Notes: a model not told the origin generated them from the letters alone. A stretch of DNA of 38,578 bases from an uncultured Eubacteriales bacterium (GCA_934365155.1 CAKRMZ010000010.1:1-38578), one strand, 5' to 3'. Counted from the stretch's first letter, positions 8,849-16,132 are shown. Numbers and translations: made by a program.

Positions 8849-10090
8849 ATGATGAAAGAGAACATCGAGTTTTTAAAGCAGTTTGATCCGGAAATTGCCA
8901 CCGCAATCGAAAATGAATATCAACGGCAATGCAGAGGCATTGAGTTGATTGCTTCGGAAAATGTAGTTTCCGAGGCGGTACTTTCCGCAATGTCGAATGT
9001 GATGACGAATAAGTATGCCGAGGGATACCCGGGAAGGCGTTATTACGGCGGTTGCGAATGTGTTGATGTCGCTGAGAATATTGCAATCGAGCGTGCGAAA
9101 AAATTATTCGGATGCGAATTTGTAAACGTTCAGCCGCATAGCGGTGCACAAGCAAACACCGCAGTGTATTTTGCACTGCTTGAGCCCGGTGATACCGTGC
9201 TTGGAATGAATTTAGCACACGGCGGGCATTTGACGCACGGCAGTCCGGTAAATTTATCCGGAAAATATTTTAACTTTGTTCCTTACGGTGTAGATCCGGT
9301 TACCCACAGAATCGATTATGATAAAGTGGAGTCTTTGGCCCGTGAACATAAACCGAAATTGATTGTATGCGGTGCGAGCGCATATCCGCGTTTGATTGAT
9401 TTTGAACGTTTTGCTGCCATTGCCAAAAGCGTCGGTGCATATTTGATGGTGGATATGGCGCACATTGCAGGCCTTGTTGCGGGCGGAGTGCATCCGAGCC
9501 CGGTTCCGTATGCCGATATTGTTACGACGACAACGCACAAAACACTTCGCGGACCTCGCGGAGGAATGATTATGTGCAAGGAAGAGCTCGGTGCTAAAAT
9601 CAACAAAGCGGTTTTCCCCGGAATACAGGGCGGACCTCTGATGCACATCATTGCAGCAAAAGCCGTATGCTTCGGGGAAGCACTTCAGCCGGAATTTAAA
9701 ACCTATGCCGAAAAAGTTGTGAAGAACGCTTCCGTATTTGCCGATGCACTGATGAAGGAAGGCTTTAATTTGGTTTCCGGCGGAACGGATAACCATTTGA
9801 TTCTGATTGATTTGTGCAATATGGGAGTTACGGGCAAAGAGTTTGAACGGAGACTGGATGAAGTTTATATTACCGTCAACAAAAATGCAATTCCCAATGA
9901 CCCGCAAAGCCCGTTTGTTACCAGCGGTATTCGTGTCGGAACAGCGGCGGCAACTACCAGAGGACTTGTGCAAGAGGATTTTCAAAATATTGCACACTGC
10001 ATGAAACTTGCGGCAGTCGATTTTGAAGCAAGCAAAGATGCGGTTTGCGCCGAAATCACAAAGATTACCAATAAATATCCGCTGTATTGA
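8849..10090 (+). CDS. glyA: Serine hydroxymethyltransferase
   Basis: PLP enzyme interconverting serine plus tetrahydrofolate with glycine plus methylene-tetrahydrofolate; cytosolic source of one-carbon units. The 413-residue length is typical. Visible motifs are ELIASENVVSEAV at the N-terminus, the YAEGYPGRRYYGGCE substrate loop, VDMAHIAGLVAGG, and the cofactor Lys in TTTTHKTLRGPRGG near residue 230. AGGAGG lies shortly before two tandem ATG codons (8849 and 8852); either could be used. It has its own promoter and is followed after 59 bases by the lipoprotein gene, with no terminator between. Confidence 0.98.
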   Translation: MMKENIEFLKQFDPEIATAIENEYQRQCRGIELIASENVVSEAVLSAMSNVMTNKYAEGYPGRRYYGGCECVDVAENIAIERAKKLFGCEFVNVQPHSGAQANTAVYFALLEPGDTVLGMNLAHGGHLTHGSPVNLSGKYFNFVPYGVDPVTHRIDYDKVESLAREHKPKLIVCGASAYPRLIDFERFAAIAKSVGAYLMVDMAHIAGLVAGGVHPSPVPYADIVTTTTHKTLRGPRGGMIMCKEELGAKINKAVFPGIQGGPLMHIIAAKAVCFGEALQPEFKTYAEKVVKNASVFADALMKEGFNLVSGGTDNHLILIDLCNMGVTGKEFERRLDEVYITVNKNAIPNDPQSPFVTSGIRVGTAAATTRGLVQEDFQNIAHCMKLAAVDFEASKDAVCAEITKITNKYPLY

Positions 10091-10149
10091 TGCGATGGTA
10101 AAATAAGATTATTAAGATTAAAACAAAGATTTAAAAGAAGGAAGGAGAG

Positions 10150-12051
10150 ATGGTTTTGCAAAAACTCGGCAAAGTACTTTTATTATTTGCTCTGATGGCT
10201 GTTTTAACCTCCTGCAATTTGTTCTCTTCTTCCAAAACTCCGAAAATTGACTATCCGAGTCATGAAGCAGAATATTATTCAAATCTGAGTCAAGCAGAAA
10301 TTCTAAAGGTTTCAGAAAATGCAGCGGCAGAAGGTTCTCTCAAGGTTGCTGTTAAAGATGAAATCAGCGGAATTTTTATGCCGGATTTCCGCGATGTGAC
10401 GGAAAGCGACAAGCAAATCATTGATCTGCTTCACGGGTATTCCACAGTTACGGTGACGGCTGAGGGCAAATATATCGTAGACCCGATTGTGGTAGACCGT
10501 TATCGTATATTTGATAATGGGGATGGCACGGTTACGTATACCTTTTTGCTCAATAAGAATTTGAAATACAGCGACGGAACGGGAATTACGGCGGCGGATT
10601 ATGTTTTTTCCGTATTGCTTTTTGCTTCGCCGGAATGGAATTATTTCCAGTCTACCGTGTCCAATTCGTATTATGATTATTTGGGATATAAGTCGTACCA
10701 CTCTGGGGACTTGCCGCAGTATCCGGGTGTCCGCTTGATCGGTGATTATATGTTTTCGGTTACAACTTCGGCGTTTGAAGAAACTTCATTCTTTGATTTG
10801 ATGAAAGCGGCGATACAGCCGATGCCGATTTCTGTCATTGCGCCGGGCGTTACGGTTTGTGATGACGGCGCGGGGGCATATCTTTCCAAGGAATACTCCT
10901 CGGAATTGCTCAGCCGTACAGTATTTTCAGACGGTGGTTATGCATATTTGCCTACGGTTACCAGCGGACCTTACAATTTAAAATCGTTTTCCAAACAGAC
11001 AAAAATAGCGGACTTGCAGACCAATCCTTATTATTTAGGAAAGTATGACGGCGCGAAGCCGCAAATACAGAACCTGATTTTGAAGTCTGCATCCGATAAT
11101 ATGGATATTTCGCTGATTCAAAAGAAAAATGCGGATATTATAATCGGTCTGTATAAAAAAGATATTGTATCCGGTGAAAACAATCTGTCGTCATTTGATG
11201 TTTCATTTTCCGAGTATCAGAGAAGAGGTTTTACCAAGCTTCAATTTTTATGTGATCACAGTGTAACATCTTCGGCTGCGGTTCGAAAAGCGATTGCCTA
11301 TTTGATACGTTACGATGAATTGATTGACGCTTGCACCGGAGGAAATGCGAAGAGAATAAACTCTTTTTACTCCAGTTCAATGTGGGAATATGCGTTGCTT
11401 GCCGAGCATATTAATGCTCTCACCTTTTATTCCTTTGATCCGGTGACTGCCGAACAACTCTTGATCGATGACGGATGGATCTATAATTCAAACGGCGAGC
11501 CCTATGTCAGCGGGCGGGATTTTGTTCGCTGTCGGAAGGATGCAAAAGGGAATTATGAGCCCTTGGTGATTGAATGGGCCAATACCGAATCGGCGCTTAC
11601 AAAATATTTATATCAAAATTTATTGCCGGATGCTTACCGAATCGGTATAAAGATTAACAGCACCACGATGGATTTTAAGGAGTTGCTTTCCAAAATGAAG
11701 TTTGCAGGTACCGCCTATGATATGTTCAGTTTGGGGTACGGTTTTACCAAAGCGCCGGTTTATTGGTATTATTACGCATACGGTGACAATAGCGTCGGTT
11801 TGAATTTCAACCATATTGAATCGGAATCGCTTTATGAAGCAACTTGTGCAATGCGTAGAGTAGCAATCGGAGATAATGATAATTGGATCAATGCATATTC
11901 TGCATTCCTTCGTGAATGGAATGCTCTGCTACCGGATATTCCTCTGTATGAGGATAGCTGCTGCGATGTATATCGAAATACACTTAAAAATTATTCTCCC
12001 ACTGCGGCATTTGGTTTTTCCGAAGCCATTGTACGTGCTTATGTTCAATAA
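10150..12051 (+). CDS. Oligopeptide/solute-binding lipoprotein, ABC family 5
   Basis: A 633-residue extracytoplasmic binding protein of the SBP_bac_5 family (DppA/OppA type). The N-terminus is a lipoprotein signal: basic residues, a hydrophobic run, then the lipobox LTSC with Cys at residue 22, so the mature protein is membrane-anchored by lipid. YTFLLNKNLKYSDGTGITAADYVFS is a family landmark early in the mature protein. No permease or ATPase genes lie beside it, so its partner transporter must be elsewhere. The ATG at 10150 sits only two bases after GGAG; the TTG at 10156, in frame and eight bases after GGAG, is a plausible alternative start. A strong terminator follows. Confidence 0.88.
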   Translation: MVLQKLGKVLLLFALMAVLTSCNLFSSSKTPKIDYPSHEAEYYSNLSQAEILKVSENAAAEGSLKVAVKDEISGIFMPDFRDVTESDKQIIDLLHGYSTVTVTAEGKYIVDPIVVDRYRIFDNGDGTVTYTFLLNKNLKYSDGTGITAADYVFSVLLFASPEWNYFQSTVSNSYYDYLGYKSYHSGDLPQYPGVRLIGDYMFSVTTSAFEETSFFDLMKAAIQPMPISVIAPGVTVCDDGAGAYLSKEYSSELLSRTVFSDGGYAYLPTVTSGPYNLKSFSKQTKIADLQTNPYYLGKYDGAKPQIQNLILKSASDNMDISLIQKKNADIIIGLYKKDIVSGENNLSSFDVSFSEYQRRGFTKLQFLCDHSVTSSAAVRKAIAYLIRYDELIDACTGGNAKRINSFYSSSMWEYALLAEHINALTFYSFDPVTAEQLLIDDGWIYNSNGEPYVSGRDFVRCRKDAKGNYEPLVIEWANTESALTKYLYQNLLPDAYRIGIKINSTTMDFKELLSKMKFAGTAYDMFSLGYGFTKAPVYWYYYAYGDNSVGLNFNHIESESLYEATCAMRRVAIGDNDNWINAYSAFLREWNALLPDIPLYEDSCCDVYRNTLKNYSPTAAFGFSEAIVRAYVQ

Positions 12052-12110
12052 AATCTAAAGCTTATAAAACGTTTGAGTAGGTTTGGAATTTTGCTGAAAT
12101 CTACAATACA

Positions 12111-12165
12111 AAAAAGCCGAGGACGTCACGAGCAACCTCTTGCCCGTGACGCCTTGGCTTTTTTT
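12111..12165. terminator. Bidirectional intrinsic terminator
   Basis: A long hairpin: AAAAAGCC pairs with GGCTTTTT, an inner GAGG/CCTT section, CGTCACG pairs with CGTGACG, and GCAA/TTGC closes a CCTC loop. A-tract and T-tract flanks let it work for the lipoprotein gene and for the convergent sodC. Confidence 0.93.
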
Positions 12166-12189
12166 GCGGTGAAATAGAATGTGTTCAAC

Positions 12190-12690
12190 CTATTGAATAA
12201 TTCCGCATGCGATTTTTGTTCCCGAATTTCCGGACGGTTGTGTGGTAAAATCATCCGGATGATCATGAATGATAATGGTTTTTCCGCGGATTTCATCTAC
12301 GGAAAAACGGTCGGTTAAAAATACGGAAAGTGCAAAACCGTTATTTCCAAATAGCGGCGGAAGATCTCCGGCATGATACGGATGTTCGCAATTTTCGGGG
12401 TTGTAATGTGTCATTGCGTCTGCAAAGGGATCTTCCGCATCTCCGCTGCAGGCATTCCCGGAATGCATGTGAAAACCGAAAATTCGATCATCACAGGGGG
12501 AGTCCCCTGCGGGTAAACCGTGAACCTCGGCATATACGATAACTCCGATAGAGGTTTGGTAAAAGTTTGCGATGCCGGATATATCCGGATATTCGGCGCT
12601 GCCGTGAATTTGTGCTGTTGCCGCAGGGCGACTGCGGAGAACGGATAATATGGAAAACGGTGGATGGTTATGTCTTTGTGAACGGTGCAT
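12190..12690 (-). CDS. sodC: Cu/Zn superoxide dismutase family protein
   Basis: 166 residues from the ATG at 12690, chosen because AAAGGAG lies 5 bases upstream; an earlier in-frame ATG (12753) lacks a ribosome site. All metal ligands can be placed by comparison with SOD1: His74 and His76 (FHMHSG), bridging His95 (THYNP), zinc ligands His103, His106 and Asp109 (EHPYHAGDL), and His142 (IIIHDHPDD). Cys81 and Cys162 match the structural disulfide. The catalytic Arg143 of SOD1 is replaced by Lys159 (NSGTKIACG). There is no signal peptide or lipobox, which is unusual because bacterial SodC is normally exported. It may detoxify superoxide, or only bind metal; the Arg-to-Lys change leaves activity open. 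Confidence 0.88.
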   Translation of the reverse strand: MHRSQRHNHPPFSILSVLRSRPAATAQIHGSAEYPDISGIANFYQTSIGVIVYAEVHGLPAGDSPCDDRIFGFHMHSGNACSGDAEDPFADAMTHYNPENCEHPYHAGDLPPLFGNNGFALSVFLTDRFSVDEIRGKTIIIHDHPDDFTTQPSGNSGTKIACGIIQ

Positions 12691-12719
12691 ATGAGCTCCT
12701 TTGAAATGATGTTTCATAA

Positions 12720-12747
12720 AATATTTTATGCAGAATATTTTATGCAG
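12720..12747. repeat. Tandem 14-bp direct repeat upstream of sodC
   Basis: Two exact head-to-tail copies of AATATTTTATGCAG. Read toward sodC each copy contains TGCATAAAAT, which resembles an extended -10 element, so the repeat may hold the sodC promoter. Confidence 0.6.
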
Positions 12748-12792
12748 GTTCAAAGAAGCATCAATCGATCAACCGGCTTTTTATCAAAAAGA

Positions 12793-13740
12793 TTATTTAT
12801 TAAAATATTTATCTAACATTCCGTTTTGAGATTTAATCATTTTCTGGAGATTGTGGCGTTGAATAATTCCGGCAGTATTGGCAATGTTCTGGTCGCGACG
12901 CATTTTTGCCAGCTCTTCATTGCCTTCGTCAATAGCGTCATATACAGCGTTGAAACCGGATATCATTGTGGAATGCATATCATTAATTGCGTTGGCTATT
13001 TTGTCACCCGCACATTCTGTTGCAAGGTACTGGCGTTTTGCGTTAAATAAATCAATAGCGCGCGTGATATCGTGATCCGATGTCCGCATGTCGTCATATA
13101 ACCAGCGCAGTATCCAGAGTTCTCTGTAATCAAGAGAAATCAAACGGGTTGTTTCATATAACGCTTCCAGCGTTTCTTTGTTAAGCTGCAACTCATCTTC
13201 AAGCATGGTGATTTTGAGTTTGTGAGTAATTTTCCAAGCGTCCAACTCTTTGTTGTAATTCGGAATTACAACCGTATTGTAATGTTCTATGTCGGATTGA
13301 TATTTTGCATCAATATCGGCTTGTTGCTTTGCAAAGTCATCATTTATTTGTTGTTGTTCCTGTTCTGCTTTTTTCTTTGCATCCTCGACTGCTTTTTTGT
13401 AATCGGGAGTTTGCTTTAGCTGTTCTTCCATTTCGCTTTTTCTTTTGGTATATTGATAAAACGCATAAATAATAAAAGGCCAGCAAATTATCGATATTAA
13501 AATATACATAGTATTATCTTTCAGATAATTTACAAAGCTGTAGTTTGTTTTGGGATCGGGAGGCATTTTTACTGTTACCGTAGGAACTTCGAGTTTCTTA
13601 TGATACGGCGCAGCGGGCTTTGACTTGAATTGCTCGCATTTTTGTTTTTTCAGTTCTTCTTGATCGATTTGTATTGCGGTGGTTAATGTCATGGAATCTT
13701 TTACAATCTCGGTTTCTTGCTTTTGTGTATAGTTGCTCAT
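12793..13740 (-). CDS. Hypothetical membrane-anchored coiled-coil protein
   Basis: Not recognised. 315 residues: a hydrophilic N-terminal ~75 residues with a Pro-rich patch, one clear membrane segment (about 77-97, MYILISIICWPFIIYAFYQY), then a long charged Gln/Lys/Glu-rich coiled coil (about 100-200) and a helical C-terminal domain containing LDYRELWILRWLYDDMRTSD and a run near INDMHSTMISGFNAVYDAI. There is no signal peptide cleavage site, so it is probably a single-pass inner-membrane protein with a large cytosolic coiled coil. AAAGGAAG precedes the ATG at good distance, and two TATAATTTA copies upstream could provide a promoter. It lies 131 bases downstream of a Cro/CI-like gene on the same strand, in an island-like stretch beside ssrA. 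Confidence 0.8.
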   Translation of the reverse strand: MSNYTQKQETEIVKDSMTLTTAIQIDQEELKKQKCEQFKSKPAAPYHKKLEVPTVTVKMPPDPKTNYSFVNYLKDNTMYILISIICWPFIIYAFYQYTKRKSEMEEQLKQTPDYKKAVEDAKKKAEQEQQQINDDFAKQQADIDAKYQSDIEHYNTVVIPNYNKELDAWKITHKLKITMLEDELQLNKETLEALYETTRLISLDYRELWILRWLYDDMRTSDHDITRAIDLFNAKRQYLATECAGDKIANAINDMHSTMISGFNAVYDAIDEGNEELAKMRRDQNIANTAGIIQRHNLQKMIKSQNGMLDKYFNK

Positions 13741-13871
13741 AATGACTTCCTTTCTTTGCTAAATTATATTGTTAAATTATATTTTTTGATTGTGTTTTAA
13801 TATGAGTTTGATATTTTTTACTCTTGTTTGCGACAGTTTCAACATTTTTCAAGAAAATCATCTTTTTTTAT

Positions 13872-14078
13872 TTAACAGCTTTTGTGCACCTCAATAAACA
13901 ATTCGGGACTGACATTCAGGGCGAGACAAATAGCGCGCAAGTCATCTGCATACATTGTCCGCTTGCCGTTCATCATGGCATTGAATGTCACCTTGGATAT
14001 TCCCGCTTTCTGTGCTACTGCAAGCTGCTTATAACCGTTTTTCTCTATGTAAGCCCGTACTTTTTTATAAACTTCCAT
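13872..14078 (-). CDS. XRE/Cro-type HTH transcriptional regulator
   Basis: 68 residues, almost entirely one helix-turn-helix domain. A Q-L-A-V-A-Q-K-A-G-I-S-K-V-T-F helix-turn-helix core (about residues 18-32) is followed by MNGKRTMYADDLRAICLALN, and the C-terminal LNVSPELFIEV is typical of XRE proteins. No dimerisation domain is visible, as in Cro. GGAGG stands 7 bases before the ATG. It is transcribed divergently from a second XRE gene at 14231, across a 152-base region with three matching operators, an architecture like a phage or mobile-element switch. Confidence 0.88.
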   Translation of the reverse strand: MEVYKKVRAYIEKNGYKQLAVAQKAGISKVTFNAMMNGKRTMYADDLRAICLALNVSPELFIEVHKSC

Positions 14079-14096
14079 ATTTGTACCTCCATAAAT

Positions 14097-14170
14097 ACAG
14101 GATTACTGTACTATAATCTATAATATCACAGTAATACTGTTTGGTCAATAGAAAAGTACAGAAATTCTTG
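14097..14170. promoter_or_regulatory. Three-operator cluster between the divergent XRE genes
   Basis: Three 13-bp sites of the form ACAG-N5-CTGT: ACAGGATTACTGT (14097-14109), ACAGTAATACTGT (14128-14140) and the degenerate ACAGAAATTCTTG (14158-14170). Their centres are 31 and 30 bases apart, about three helical turns. The middle site lies between the -35 and -10 of the leftward promoter, and the outer sites flank it. Confidence 0.65.
14120..14148 (-). promoter_or_regulatory. Promoter of leftward XRE gene
   Basis: On the minus strand TTGACC (14143-14148), a 17-base spacer, then TATTAT (14120-14125). The spacer contains the central inverted-repeat operator, so a bound repressor would exclude RNA polymerase. 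Confidence 0.75.
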
Positions 14171-14179
14171 ATATTAATA

Positions 14180-14207
14180 TTGATTTTTATTTGTTTTCGT
14201 GTATACT
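14180..14207 (+). promoter_or_regulatory. Promoter of rightward XRE gene
   Basis: TTGATT (14180-14185), a 16-base spacer and TATACT (14202-14207), about 18 bases before the likely TTG start. The degenerate third operator ends 10 bases before its -35 hexamer. Confidence 0.65.
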
Positions 14208-14230
14208 ATTGATAGAGCGAGGTGATTTTC

Positions 14231-14542
14231 TTGAAATATGAAATCGGCAACAGAATTCGTATGTACCGCAAAGAAAGCGGACTGACACAGGAACAGTTGG
14301 CTGATAAAATAAATGTAAGCAAAAGCAGGGTATCAAACTGGGAACAAGGAATCAATCGCCCGGATGCGGATATTTTGGCCGATATCTGCAGGGCACTGCA
14401 TGTGTCGCCAAGCAATCTGCTTGATGTACATTTGTCAGCAGACAATTTAAGTGCCAGGGAGAGAAAGGTCATACAGGCGTACCGGAATAAAACAGAGGTA
14501 CAGCGAGCGGTTGATATTTTGCTCGGAATCGAGGATAACTGA
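14231..14542 (+). CDS. XRE-family HTH regulator (CI-like)
   Basis: 103 residues from TTG at 14231. TTG is preferred to the GTG at 14222 because the ribosome site GAGGTGA includes that GTG. The N-terminal ~65 residues are a canonical XRE domain (IGNRIRMYRKESGLTQEQLADKIN, then SKSRVSNWEQGINRPDADIL and ICRALHVSPSNLLDV). A short C-terminal helical tail (about 70-103, ERKVIQAYRNKTEVQRAVDILLG) resembles the dimerising tail of Firmicute XRE repressors. It is divergent from the Cro-like gene and probably represses that promoter through the shared operators; which protein binds which site cannot be read from sequence. Confidence 0.88.
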   Translation: MKYEIGNRIRMYRKESGLTQEQLADKINVSKSRVSNWEQGINRPDADILADICRALHVSPSNLLDVHLSADNLSARERKVIQAYRNKTEVQRAVDILLGIEDN

Positions 14543-14720
14543 ATATTACACCCGTGCGCCGGAGATGCACTATATAAAGCAGTGTAAGGGCATATTATCG
14601 TATTAAACGATTATTAAAATCAACAAACAAAAAAATAAAATTAGGGTTTGCTTTTACAATAAAAAACAGCCGTCAAGCACAAAGACCAACTGCTGAAATT
14701 TCGATATTTATGATAATATA

Positions 14721-14755
14721 AAAAAGCAGGGCATTATTAAAATGCTCTGCTTTTT
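14721..14755. terminator. Bidirectional intrinsic terminator
   Basis: A 15-pair stem (AAAAAGCAGGGCATT with AATGCTCTGCTTTTT, one G-U pair) and a 5-base loop, with A- and T-tracts on the two sides. It can end both the rightward XRE transcript and the leftward smpB-ssrA transcript. Confidence 0.92.
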
Positions 14756-14852
14756 CTGTATTATTATTATGCAAACCAAACGGTGGCGGCAAATGCGCGG
14801 ATATAGAAATAAGGGGTTGTGTAATGTTGTGTTGGTGGAGATTTTCTCTCCG

Positions 14853-14877
14853 AATCCGAACCGAAAAGGTTCGGATT
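14853..14877. repeat. Inverted repeat just 3' of ssrA
   Basis: Perfect 10-bp arms AATCCGAACC and GGTTCGGATT with a 5-base loop. There is no T-tract, so it is a poor terminator by itself. Together with the adjoining AGTATAAT it closely matches a sequence upstream of smpB (15751-15779). Confidence 0.6.
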
Positions 14878-14886
14878 ATACTTCAT

Positions 14887-15237
14887 TGGTGGAGGCGAGG
14901 GGAATCGAACCCCTGTCCGAAAATCTATCCGAGCAGCTTTCTACGGGTGTAGTTTATCTTTTCTGTTTCCCTCAGCAAAAACCGATAAACAGGTTAAGGC
15001 CTATGGTAGCTTTTTAATTCATGACTGCTTCAAAAGCAAAAGGGCAGTACACGTTCACCACTCTGTGACGCCCGGGCAAAAGCCGTGGTGCTCTTCTGTC
15101 GGACGAGCTGCACTTAGGCAGCCAAAGCTAATTTATTATTGTTAGCGTTTAATTTTAAAGTTTGAGCCTTTTTGGAGATTGCTCGGCTCCACTCGCTTAC
15201 TGCTGTTCAAAATCCCCGTCGAAACCTTTACGCCCCC
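14887..15237 (-). ncRNA. ssrA: tmRNA (ssrA)
   Basis: 351-base one-piece transfer-messenger RNA that rescues stalled ribosomes with SmpB. The 5' end GGGGGCG pairs with CGCCTCC before the encoded ACCA, forming a 7-pair acceptor stem with one G-U. The 3' part carries a T-arm with GGTTCGATTCC. Near the 5' end is the conserved TTTCGACGGGGATT. The tag reading frame GCT AAC AAT AAT AAA TTA GCT TTG GCT GCC TAA (15087-15118 region to about 15152) encodes ANNNKLALAA, ending in the ALAA degron typical of Firmicutes. It lies 13 bases after smpB on the same strand. Confidence 0.96.
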
Positions 15238-15250
15238 ATAAAAATAGAAA

Positions 15251-15715
15251 TTATGAGTTTTTTTGATAACGTTCTATATCTCTGTTTGCTTGCTTTTTTG
15301 CCTCGGTTTCACGCTTATCGTATAGCTTTTTGCCCTTGCACAGACCGATCTTCATTTTTACATTGTCGCCGGAAAAGTACATGGACAAAGGGATAAGCGT
15401 ATAACCTTGCTGAGATGTTAAGCCCAAAAGTCGGAGAATTTCTTTTTTGTGCATTAAAAGTTTTTTGTTTCTCAACGGATCCCGATTAAAAATATTTCCT
15501 TGCTCATAAGGACTGATATGGACGCCGCTTGCATAGATTTCTCCGCCTTCGATAAAGCAATAAGAATCCTTGAGATTTGCACGGCCGTTGCGGATGCTTT
15601 TTACTTCGGTGCCGAAGAGCTGAATTCCGGCTTCATAAGTATCCTCGATAAAATAGTCGTGTCCGGCTTTGCGGTTTTCAATATGAATGCGTTTGCTTGT
15701 TTGTTTTTCAGACAT
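15251..15715 (-). CDS. smpB: SsrA-binding protein SmpB
   Basis: 154 residues; binds the tRNA-like part of tmRNA and delivers it to stalled ribosomes for trans-translation. Family motifs are IENRKAGHDYFIEDTYEAGI, GTEVKSIRNGRANLKDSYCFIEGGE, the HISPYEQGN strand, LLMHKKEI, and a basic C-terminal tail (YDKRETEAKKQANRDIERYQKNS region) that inserts in the decoding centre. Start at ATG 15715 with a weak GGGATG site. It is directly upstream of ssrA, so the protein and its RNA partner are made from adjacent genes. Confidence 0.97.
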   Translation of the reverse strand: MSEKQTSKRIHIENRKAGHDYFIEDTYEAGIQLFGTEVKSIRNGRANLKDSYCFIEGGEIYASGVHISPYEQGNIFNRDPLRNKKLLMHKKEILRLLGLTSQQGYTLIPLSMYFSGDNVKMKIGLCKGKKLYDKRETEAKKQANRDIERYQKNS

Positions 15716-15750
15716 TGGGCATCCCTACTTTCTAAAATGGCAAAGAAAGA

Positions 15751-15798
15751 CGAACCGAAACGGTTCGCCGATTATACTGCATTTAAGGCACGATCCAA
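15751..15798 (-). promoter_or_regulatory. Putative smpB promoter with hairpin at the start of the leader
   Basis: On the minus strand TTGGAT (15793-15798), a 16-base spacer and TATAAT (15771-15776), overlapping the end of the upstream gene. It is followed by the hairpin CGAACCG-TTT-CGGTTCG (15751-15767) and a T-rich stretch. The hairpin could instead act as a weak terminator of the upstream gene. Confidence 0.5.
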
Positions 15799-16074
15799 CC
15801 ATATCAGCCCAATATCAAAAGCATCAAACAATCCTTTTTTTTCACCTTGTTTGATCAGTTTTTCACTGGGGGATAATGACATATCCGTGCTTAATATTTG
15901 AATGAGTATCCGGTCGGGAACTTCAGAACCGTTTATGGTTTTGTTGGAAAGAATTAACATAAACAAAATATATTTGTCATCCATATCGCCATAACAAATC
16001 GCGTTTTTTTCACGCAGCAAGGGTTTACCCCGATACATGAGATATTTGCCTTTTATCGTTGCTTTTTCGCTCAT
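15772..16074 (-). CDS. Conserved hypothetical protein
   Basis: 100 residues with no signal peptide, membrane segment or recognised domain. The sequence is compact and mixed alpha/beta (KYLMYRGKPLLREKNAICYG, then YILFMLILSNKTINGSEVPD, then a C-terminal helix ending FDIGLIWLDRALNAV), suggesting a small folded cytosolic protein. I recall similar short proteins in Clostridia, but their function is not known to me. GGGAGG lies 8 bases before the ATG and a near-consensus promoter precedes it. smpB follows on the same strand 56 bases later, so it may be cotranscribed with the trans-translation genes. Confidence 0.8.
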   Translation of the reverse strand: MSEKATIKGKYLMYRGKPLLREKNAICYGDMDDKYILFMLILSNKTINGSEVPDRILIQILSTDMSLSPSEKLIKQGEKKGLFDAFDIGLIWLDRALNAV

Positions 16075-16103
16075 ATATTAACCTCCCGCTTTATAATATT
16101 ATT

Positions 16104-16132
16104 AGTATATCACAATTGATAATTAAAATCAA
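16104..16132 (-). promoter_or_regulatory. Sigma-A promoter of the conserved hypothetical gene
   Basis: On the minus strand TTGATT (16127-16132), a 17-base spacer, TATACT (16104-16109), 30 bases before the ATG at 16074. Confidence 0.82.

Larger units (their letters stand above)
14543..14886. other. Gene-free interval between XRE gene and ssrA
   Basis: No convincing coding region is seen in these 344 bases. The interval holds a bidirectional terminator (14721-14755), a 10-bp inverted repeat (14853-14877) and a second copy of TTGGTGGAG at 14832-14840. That 9-mer is identical to the complement of the ssrA 3' end (14886-14894). Confidence 0.6.

Noticed and set aside
9254..9997. 247-codon minus-strand ORF inside glyA
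   Set aside because: Antisense shadow of glyA; composition is unlike a real protein and there is no family match.
14742..15017. Plus-strand ORF of 91 codons overlapping ssrA
   Set aside because: It lies over the terminator and the 3' half of the tmRNA gene; its VEARGIEPLSE-like segment is the antisense of the tmRNA T-arm, a well-known false protein.
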